This document shows positions 58,395 through 64,000 of a stretch of DNA of 64,000 nt, in pieces. Each line of letters starts with the position of its first letter. The stretch's first letter is position 1. Source of the stretch: Paracoccaceae bacterium. Lineage in GTDB: Bacteria > Pseudomonadota > Alphaproteobacteria > Rhodobacterales > Rhodobacteraceae. The stretch spans positions 47,575 to 111,574 of the forward strand of contig JAFGXY010000026.1 of NCBI GenBank assembly GCA_016936395.1, in the 5' to 3' direction. The notes beneath the pieces were generated by a model. It worked only from the letters and a program-made list of their open reading frames with translations. It was not told the origin of the DNA and searched no databases. Made by a program: the position numbers and the translations under genes.

Positions 58395-59420
58395 CTAGCG
58401 TTCCACCATCCGGAACAACAGCGGCGCTATCACGATGACAAAGAGAATTCGCACCACATGGTGTAACGCAACAAACGCAACATCGGCGTGGATGGCGAGA
58501 GCGATCAGCCCCATTTCGGTCAACCCACCGGGGGCAAGGGCCAGGATTGCCTGTTCGACCCCCACACCCGCCACCGATTGCATCGCCAGCGCGCCAAGAA
58601 AAGCCAGGCTCAGCGTCAGAACCGTGGCCCCGATGGCCAGAACCCCGGCCTGAACCAGTTCGCGCGGCAAGATCCCCAGAAAGCGGCACCCCAGCACCGA
58701 CCCCAGGATCACCTGCGCGGTGTTCACGATCCAGGCGGGCGGCACGCTTTGGGTCAGACCGCCCATGTGCAGCGCCGCCGAGATGGCCAGAGGGCCAAGG
58801 AACGTGGGGGCCGGAAAGTGCAACACCCGCCCCAGTACACTGCCAAACCCGGCGCATCCCAACATCACCGCGACATCGATCAGGGTAAGCGGTGCCTGAG
58901 GCACAACAGCGCCTGTGCCGACCTGATGGCCCATCACGAAGCGAAACCAGAACGCGATCAGGGCGATGGTCACCACGATGCGCAAACTGTGCGCCAGAAT
59001 GACCGGGGCGACCCGGGCCCCCTTGGCCTCGCCGATCTCGATCATCTCGGTCAATCCGCCGGGCATGCCGGCAAAATAGGCGGTGACCCAATCAAAGCGC
59101 CCGGCAAAGCGGTAGAACGGCACCACCACCAAGGCTACCGCCACCACATAGGCCATCAAGATCGCCACCGTCAGCGACCAGGCCCCGGCCTGCGCCACAA
59201 TGTCCGGGGTGAACCGTGCCCCCAACAACACCCCGATGACCGCCACAACCACCGGCCGGATGCGCGCCGGTGGCAGAACCGGCACCTGCAACACGGCCGC
59301 GATCATTGTGGCAAACAGCGCGCCCAGCATCCACGGCAGCGGCAGATGCAGCAGGGCAAACACAAAGCCTCCTGCCGCCCCGATCAACAGGCCAAGGGCA
59401 ATGCGCGGCAGCGGTGTCAT
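58395..59420 (-). CDS. AbrB-family (AmoA-like) membrane protein
   Basis: A 341-aa polytopic protein of the AbrB/putative ammonia monooxygenase family (PF05145), which despite that name is a permease-like family of unclear role. The duplicated family signatures are GLLIGAAGGFVFALLHLPLPWMLGALFATMIAA and the repeat pair FAGMPGGLTEMIEIGEAKGARVAPVILAHSLRIV / LAPGGLTEMGLIALAIHADVAFVALHHVVRIL. About ten helices can be placed. The ATG at 59420 gives the usual short N-terminus. It is divergent from a LysR regulator, which may control it. Confidence 0.9.
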   Translation of the reverse strand: MTPLPRIALGLLIGAAGGFVFALLHLPLPWMLGALFATMIAAVLQVPVLPPARIRPVVVAVIGVLLGARFTPDIVAQAGAWSLTVAILMAYVVAVALVVVPFYRFAGRFDWVTAYFAGMPGGLTEMIEIGEAKGARVAPVILAHSLRIVVTIALIAFWFRFVMGHQVGTGAVVPQAPLTLIDVAVMLGCAGFGSVLGRVLHFPAPTFLGPLAISAALHMGGLTQSVPPAWIVNTAQVILGSVLGCRFLGILPRELVQAGVLAIGATVLTLSLAFLGALAMQSVAGVGVEQAILALAPGGLTEMGLIALAIHADVAFVALHHVVRILFVIVIAPLLFRMVER

Positions 59421-59673
59421 GTCTGATATGTCCGGGTTGGGCGCGGCACGGCCGCCGTTCCTGTCAGCTTTCGCCAACTGCGCCGGGAATGTCCAGTTTC
59501 CGTGAACCAGGCTGCGGCAACTCCGGACGGCTGCCCCGCGATGCGGCCGCTTGTTTCCTTGACTGCTACGATGCCCCACAATTCCCCGGATAGGACGCAA
59601 CGCCGCCGCTATCCTGCCCGAATTCGGGATCATTACGACCTGACACACCCGTATCGCGTCTGTTGGGGGAAAA

Positions 59674-60579
59674 ATGGATCGTCTGACTGAAATGGAAGCC
59701 TTTGCCACGGTTGTGGATCAGGGCGGCTTTACCGATGCGGCCAAGAAGATGGGTATTTCGAAATCTGCCGTCTCAAAGCACGTCTCCGCGCTTGAGGCCC
59801 GGCTGGGCGCACGTCTGTTGAACCGCACCACCCGCCGCGTCAGCCCGACCGAGATTGGCCTTGCCTATTATGATCGCGCGCGTCGCGTCCTGAATGACGC
59901 GGGCGAGGCTGATGCACTGGTCACCTCGATGCAAAGCGCGCCGTCGGGCCTGTTGCGCATCAGCGTCGCCACCGACTTTGGGGTAAACCTGTTGTCACCC
60001 ATACTGGGCGACTTCCTGCTGGAATACCCCGATATCACCGTGAACATGGTCTTGAACAACCGCTATGTCGAGTTGATCAGCGAAGGCTTTGACATGGCCA
60101 TTCGGGTGGGCGATCTGGAGGATTCCACCCTGCGCGCCCGCAAATTGACCGATACGACCAAACGCATGATCGCCTCGCCCAGCTATTTCCAGCGGTATGG
60201 ACGGCCGCTGAAGATTGATGATTTGAACGATCACAAGCTGTTGCATTATTCCAATCAGGCCAATGGCAACGTCTGGAAGCTGACCGCGCCTTCGGGCGAA
60301 AAGCGGCAGGTGCGCACAGCAGGCTGGCTGACGGTGAACGACGGCCAATCGCTGCTGAACGCCGCCATTTCCGGGCTTGGCATCGCCTATCTGCCCAGCT
60401 TTCTTTACGCCGACGCGATGAAAGAGGGTCTGGTCGAAGAGGCTTTGCCCGGCTTGCCAACCGAGGTTCTTGGCATCTATGCCGTCTACCCGCCGGGTCG
60501 CTTTACCCAGCCCAAGGTCCGGGCCTTCATCGACTTTCTGGCAAGGCGCTATTCTGACAAAGGCCCCGACAAGTGGTAG
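59674..60579 (+). CDS. LysR-family transcriptional regulator
   Basis: A 301-aa LTTR. The N-terminal winged helix-turn-helix is MDRLTEMEAFATVVDQGGFTDAAKKMGISKSAVSKHVSALEARLGARLLNRTTRRVSPTE; the effector-binding domain runs from about residue 90 (GLLRISVATDFGVNLLSPILGDFLLEYPDI). It belongs to the large CrgA/DsdC-like group with the TTR-RVSPTE linker start. It is divergent from the AbrB-type gene, the usual arrangement for a regulator and its target. The inducer is unknown. Confidence 0.93.
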   Translation: MDRLTEMEAFATVVDQGGFTDAAKKMGISKSAVSKHVSALEARLGARLLNRTTRRVSPTEIGLAYYDRARRVLNDAGEADALVTSMQSAPSGLLRISVATDFGVNLLSPILGDFLLEYPDITVNMVLNNRYVELISEGFDMAIRVGDLEDSTLRARKLTDTTKRMIASPSYFQRYGRPLKIDDLNDHKLLHYSNQANGNVWKLTAPSGEKRQVRTAGWLTVNDGQSLLNAAISGLGIAYLPSFLYADAMKEGLVEEALPGLPTEVLGIYAVYPPGRFTQPKVRAFIDFLARRYSDKGPDKW

Positions 60580-60590
60580 GGCGCTGAACT

Positions 60591-61559
60591 CTAACGCGTC
60601 GAGGTCACGATAACTTCGACACGGCGGTTCTTCTCGCGGCCTGCTTCTGTCAGGTTGCTGGCCCTTGGCGCCAGATAGCCGACACCGCGGGCGTCCACCC
60701 GATCCGCCGCCACACCATGGGCAGACAGCAGAACCGCCCGCGCGGCATCGGCGCGTTGCCGCGACAAGGCGATGTTGCCCTCCAGCCCGCCCGAAGCATC
60801 GGTATGGCCGACAAAGGCAATGGTCAGGTCAGGCCTGTCTTGCAGCAGCGCCGCCAAGGCCCGCAGCGATGGATAGTCGGCGTCAGACAGCGACGATGTT
60901 CCTGATGCAAACACCAGATCGTCCAGCGTCACCGCCCCCTCGGCCAGCAACCGCGCGCCAAGGTCTGACGGCGTGATCCCCGCCTCACTCACTGGTGCGG
61001 CTGGCCCCATGGATTGCGTCGGGCTGGCCTTGGTCGAGGCGGTCAGAACCGGGTCCGGCGCCGCGCCGCCGACGTGGATCATCTGCACAAATCCAGCAAC
61101 AGCAGTGCGGCTGACGATCAGGCTGATGACCTCTGCCCCGCGCTCGGCCGCAAAAAACCGGTAATCGCCCAGATCGACATGCATTTCAGGCTCTGGCAGC
61201 ACGGTTGTGCCGTAGCGAAAGTCGAACCCGCCACATTCGGCGTGATCGCAATCCAGCAGCGGACGAAACCCGGCCGCGATGACCTGCGCCCGCAACGGGG
61301 CCAGCAGTTCCAGCGTCGTGGCACCGGGGCTTTCCACGCGCCACGCTGTCTGCTGCAAGGCCCCCTCCACCCGCCGGGTCGGAATCGCACCGTTGGAAAA
61401 CGGGCCGATCGGCACCGCATAAGACGTAAGGGTTTCGGATTTTCCGACGCTCAGCCGTGCCGTCAGTGGCAAATCAAGGGTAATCGCCTGGGCAACCCCC
61501 ACCGGGGCCGCCAGCCACACCAGCAGTGCCATCTGAAGCGGTGGTCGTGTGCGTTTCAC
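60591..61559 (-). CDS. OmpA-family outer-membrane/periplasmic protein
   Basis: A 322-aa envelope protein. I start it at the GTG 61559, because AAAAAGG lies about nine bases upstream and the product then begins VKRTRPPLQMALLVWLAAPVGVAQA, a good signal peptide; the ATG at 61532 has no ribosome-binding site. The middle part (about 30-180) is a beta-rich domain with two nearby Cys (LLDCDHAECGG), perhaps disulfide bonded. The C-terminal OmpA domain (about 215-322) binds peptidoglycan: LVFASGTSSLSD, IAFVGHTDASGGLEGNIALSRQRADAARAVLL, RVDARGVGYLAP, GREKNRRVEVIV. It is the last gene of an operon with cinA-like and GNAT genes. Confidence 0.9.
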   Translation of the reverse strand: MKRTRPPLQMALLVWLAAPVGVAQAITLDLPLTARLSVGKSETLTSYAVPIGPFSNGAIPTRRVEGALQQTAWRVESPGATTLELLAPLRAQVIAAGFRPLLDCDHAECGGFDFRYGTTVLPEPEMHVDLGDYRFFAAERGAEVISLIVSRTAVAGFVQMIHVGGAAPDPVLTASTKASPTQSMGPAAPVSEAGITPSDLGARLLAEGAVTLDDLVFASGTSSLSDADYPSLRALAALLQDRPDLTIAFVGHTDASGGLEGNIALSRQRADAARAVLLSAHGVAADRVDARGVGYLAPRASNLTEAGREKNRRVEVIVTSTR

Positions 61560-61578
61560 CTGCTTTGTGCCTTTTTGG

Positions 61579-62289
61579 CTATCGTTGTCGGTAATGGTAA
61601 TGTCCCACAACTTCCATTCCCATGGAAGCATAGAGGCGGCGCGCCGCGACATTGGCCACCGTGACCACCAAAGACAGCCGGTCGGCCCCGTTTTCTAGCG
61701 CCCAGCCGGCGGCTGCCCGCAGGATGTTGTGCGCGGAACCTTGCCGACGGGCAGCAGGCCGCACCTCAAGCGCGTGCAGCATCGCATCGCGGCCATGGAT
61801 CGCCACGAATGCGGCACCGCTGGCATGGTCATTGCTGCGCGCAAGGATCGCGCATTTCGGCCCCGTCGCGCGCTGCATGACCGCAAGCCGCGCGGGCCCC
61901 ACCCCGCCTTCGGCCCAGATCTCGGCGCAGATCGAAAGGGGCGGCCAATGTGCAAAGGCGGCCAGTGGCGGAACGGGTGGCTGCGCAAGCTGCCTTGCAT
62001 CCGCGACATAGGCCACCACCGGGTCCACCACCCGGTAGCCGCGCGATTGCAGCGCTTGATCCAGCAGGTCATCGCCGTGGCGGATCAGGAACAGCGCGTC
62101 CTGCCCCAAGGCTGCCATGGCCGCTTCGGCCTGCGGCACGGCCTCATCTTGCCAACCGGGCAGCGCGGTGGCCGCCGACACCCGCTTGCCGCCGCCTTGC
62201 CCGTCGCGAATGCACCAGCACCCCAGCCTCTGCCTCCGGGCGGGCGGCCATGTCGCCTCCATCACCTGCGACAGGGTTTCCGGCGTCAT
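61579..62289 (-). CDS. GNAT-family N-acetyltransferase
   Basis: A 236-aa protein with a GNAT fold in its C-terminal half: AAFVAIHGRDAMLHALEVRPAARRQGSAHNILRAAAGWALENGADRLSLVVTVANVAARRLYASMGMEVVGHYHYR. This shows the acetyl-CoA loop (RPAARRQG) and the NVAARRLYASMGM segment. The N-terminal half is a degenerate second GNAT-like domain. The substrate is unknown. Its ATG overlaps the stop of the CinA-like gene. Confidence 0.88.
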   Translation of the reverse strand: MTPETLSQVMEATWPPARRQRLGCWCIRDGQGGGKRVSAATALPGWQDEAVPQAEAAMAALGQDALFLIRHGDDLLDQALQSRGYRVVDPVVAYVADARQLAQPPVPPLAAFAHWPPLSICAEIWAEGGVGPARLAVMQRATGPKCAILARSNDHASGAAFVAIHGRDAMLHALEVRPAARRQGSAHNILRAAAGWALENGADRLSLVVTVANVAARRLYASMGMEVVGHYHYRQR

Positions 62290-63005
62290 CCGAACAGGGC
62301 GGCAAGCCGCGTCATCGCGGCATCAATGCGCGCAGGATCGGTGCCCCGGACCACAAGATTTGTGCCATGCGCCCCGTTCTGGACAAAGGGATACGACCCC
62401 ATGGCCAGATCCGGGAAGTCGGCGGCCAGGGCCCCGAAACCTGTCGCAATCTCACCCTCGCCGCGCAACACGCGCAGGGTCTGGCTCAGCAACGGCTCGC
62501 CCCCTGTCAGCGTCGGCAAGACGCTGGCCACCATGGCCTCAAAGACCCGCGGCACCCCGGCCATCACATTCACATTTCCCAAGGTGAACCCGGGTGCTGC
62601 GCTGACCGGATTGTCGATCAGACTGGCGCCGTCCGGGATGCGCGCCATGCGCTGCCGGGCCGCGTTGAACTCCAGCCCCGCACGATCATAATGCGCCCGC
62701 AACAGCGCCATCGCATCGGCGCGACAGCTGATCGGCACCCCGAAGGCCGCAGCAATGGCGTCGGCGGTGATGTCATCATGCGTCGGGCCGATGCCGCCAC
62801 TGGTAAAGACATGATCATGCGCGGTGCGCAACGCGTTCACGGCGCAGATGATGGCGGCAGCATCGTCCGCCACCACCCGCGCTTCGGTCAGGCGGATGCC
62901 GTGGCGCGTCAGTTCGCCCGCCAGAAAGTGCATGTTGGAATCGCGCGTGCGCCCCGACAGGATTTCATCGCCGATCACCAGCATCGCAGCGGTAGGATTT
63001 GCCAT
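62286..63005 (-). CDS. CinA-like molybdopterin-binding domain protein
   Basis: A 239-aa protein with the MoCF-biosynthesis/CinA N-terminal fold: AAMLVIGDEILSGRTRDSNMHFLAGELTRHGIRLTEARVVADD and the conserved HVFTSGGIGPTHDDITADAIAAAFG. The C-terminal half matches the rest of CinA domain 1. The amidase (CinA C) domain is absent, so this is the short form often called competence/damage-inducible protein A. Some relatives are pyrophosphatases acting on nucleotide cofactors. The ATG at 63005 fits the family; an extension to 63065 does not. Confidence 0.9.
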   Translation of the reverse strand: MANPTAAMLVIGDEILSGRTRDSNMHFLAGELTRHGIRLTEARVVADDAAAIICAVNALRTAHDHVFTSGGIGPTHDDITADAIAAAFGVPISCRADAMALLRAHYDRAGLEFNAARQRMARIPDGASLIDNPVSAAPGFTLGNVNVMAGVPRVFEAMVASVLPTLTGGEPLLSQTLRVLRGEGEIATGFGALAADFPDLAMGSYPFVQNGAHGTNLVVRGTDPARIDAAMTRLAALFG

Positions 63006-63137
63006 TCTTTCGTGCCCTTTCACGATATGTCTTGCCGGGTATAGGTGCTCGGAACCAGCTTTCAAAGCCCTTGGCCTGTGCCTCTGGTCAAGCCGGTCGG
63101 GTTTCCCTATTTAGTCTGCATGAAAGAGGATTTGTAC

Positions 63138-63947
63138 ATGCACGACAAAACCGGGCAGACCACGCGGGACGGGATCCGGATTTACGGTTCGGCAGATTTT
63201 GACGGGATGCGCGCCGCGGGCAAGGTTGCCGCCGAAATACTGGACGAGGTCGCCACCTTGGTGAAACCGGGGGCCACGACGGCGATGCTCGACGATTTCA
63301 TTCGCGAGGACATTGCCCGCCGTGGCGTTGTGTCGGCCACCATCGGCTACAAGGGCTATAGGCACGCCTCGTGCATTTCGGTGAACCACGTGGTCTGCCA
63401 CGGGATTCCGGGGCCAAAAGTTCTGACCGATGGCGATATCCTGAACATCGACGTCACGGTGATCGTGGACGGCTGGTTTGGCGATACCAGCCGGATGTAT
63501 GTGGCCGGATCTTTGGGGCGCAAGGCCGCGCGGCTGATCGACGTGACCCATGAAGGCCTGATGCGCGGCATCGCGGCGGTCAAGCCGGGGAACACCTTTG
63601 GCGACATCGGCCATGCTATCCAGACCTATGTTGAAGCCAACAAGATGTCAGTGGTGCGGGATTTTTGCGGCCATGGCCTGGGGCGCGTGTTCCACGCGCC
63701 GCCCAATGTGCTGCACTATGGCCGTCCGGGTGGCGGGCCGGTGCTGGAAGAGGGCATGTTCTTCACCATAGAACCGATGGTCAACCTTGGCAGGCCCGAA
63801 ACCAAGGTGCTTGCCGATGACTGGACCGCCGTGACCCGCGACAAATCCCTGTCGGCGCAGTTCGAACATTCGGTGGGTGTCACCGCGACGGGCTGCGAGA
63901 TTTTCACGCTGTCGCCCGCGGGCAAGTTCCACCCGACCTGGGGCTAG
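63138..63947 (+). CDS. map: Methionine aminopeptidase, type I
   Basis: Removes N-terminal Met from new proteins. The 269-aa product has the pita-bread fold with the five metal ligands: Asp in ILNIDVTVIVDGWFGDTSRMYV (two), His in VRDFCGHGLGRVFHAPPNV, Glu in FFTIEPMV and Glu in AQFEHSVGVTATG. The conserved HASCISVNHVVCHGIP segment lies before them. I start it at the ATG 63138 because AAAGAGGA lies seven bases upstream; the ATG at 63120 has no ribosome-binding site. It is divergent from the CinA-like gene. Confidence 0.95.
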   Translation: MHDKTGQTTRDGIRIYGSADFDGMRAAGKVAAEILDEVATLVKPGATTAMLDDFIREDIARRGVVSATIGYKGYRHASCISVNHVVCHGIPGPKVLTDGDILNIDVTVIVDGWFGDTSRMYVAGSLGRKAARLIDVTHEGLMRGIAAVKPGNTFGDIGHAIQTYVEANKMSVVRDFCGHGLGRVFHAPPNVLHYGRPGGGPVLEEGMFFTIEPMVNLGRPETKVLADDWTAVTRDKSLSAQFEHSVGVTATGCEIFTLSPAGKFHPTWG

Positions 63948-63968
63948 ATCTGGCCCCTGCACGGCCGG

Positions 63969-64000
63969 TCAGTTCACCACGAATTCGGCATGCAGTGCCC
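63969..64000 (-). CDS. C-terminal end of an unidentified protein (window edge)
   Basis: A minus-strand frame entering from beyond base 64000 ends ALHAEFVVN with a TGA stop at 63969-63971, shortly after the map stop. Only about ten residues are visible, so neither the family nor even the coding status is certain. Confidence 0.3.
   Translation of the reverse strand, partial: ALHAEFVVN

Noticed and set aside
59617..59628. Palindrome CCCGAATTCGGG upstream of the LysR gene
   Set aside because: The same 12-mer occurs in the coding end of the phosphoesterase gene (57485-57496), where it simply encodes Glu-Phe-Gly codons, and it lacks the T-N11-A form of LysR sites.
1..64000. CRISPR arrays, phage genes, transposases, rRNA
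   Set aside because: No regularly spaced repeats, integrase or transposase motifs or rRNA segments were seen on either strand.

Overview
The window comes from the chromosome of a high-GC alphaproteobacterium, most likely a member of the Rhodobacteraceae (Rhodobacterales). The reasons are the gene families and orders (hisS-hisZ, argH to lysA with small lipoprotein genes between them, a TIGR02302-type Gln-rich membrane protein, DctSR next to DctPQM, a VPLPA-CTERM protein, a PlcP/GT21 lipid module), perfect or near-perfect CtrA boxes, and the dense, overlapping gene packing. No phage, insertion sequence, CRISPR array or rRNA was seen. One tRNA gene (elongator Met, CAT) is present.

Layout. 1-5 kb: translation and histidine genes (hisZ partial, hisS), slyX, a TusA-type sulfur carrier, and a molybdenum-cofactor neighbourhood (mobA, a coupled protein, a DUF2478 protein). 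5-13 kb: two divergent flagellar operons around a CtrA-like box. Leftward are fliL, a small membrane protein, a MotE-like protein, motA and a 718-aa secreted repeat protein; rightward are fliF, fliH, fliN and fliP. 13-20.4 kb: a TlpA-like thioredoxin, then argH, two tiny lipoproteins, a DUF2834 protein, lysA, the TIGR02302 protein and a TSUP exporter. 20.4-28 kb: rhodanese, zapE, a GH13 alpha-glucosidase, tRNA-Met, an MltB-type lytic transglycosylase, YghU and creatinase. 28-32.4 kb: a VPLPA-CTERM surface protein, a secreted phytase-like esterase behind tandem PHO-box-like repeats, and an L,D-transpeptidase lipoprotein.

32.7-39.3 kb: a three-gene transglutaminase / ATP-grasp / alpha-E module, thought to be a peptide ligase with cognate proteases. 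Its first gene carries an apparent one-base frameshift in an A6 tract. 39.4-45.1 kb: a complete C4-dicarboxylate TRAP system (dctPQM) with its two-component regulator (dctSR), a candidate operator, and a strong hairpin between dctP and dctQ. 45.2-48.3 kb: a DevBCA-type exporter. 48.5-55 kb: an AGE-family sugar isomerase, a membrane protein of unknown function, a MoxR/VWA pair, gluconokinase and 6-phosphogluconate dehydrogenase.

55-58.3 kb: a tightly coupled leftward operon of a LpxH/PlcP-like phosphoesterase, a GT21-like glycosyltransferase, a DedA-like protein and a GT2. It reads as a phosphate-starvation lipid-remodelling operon, with a PHO-box-like site upstream. 58.4-64 kb: an AbrB-family permease divergent from a LysR regulator, a CinA-like/GNAT/OmpA operon, methionine aminopeptidase, and the tail of an unidentified gene at the edge.
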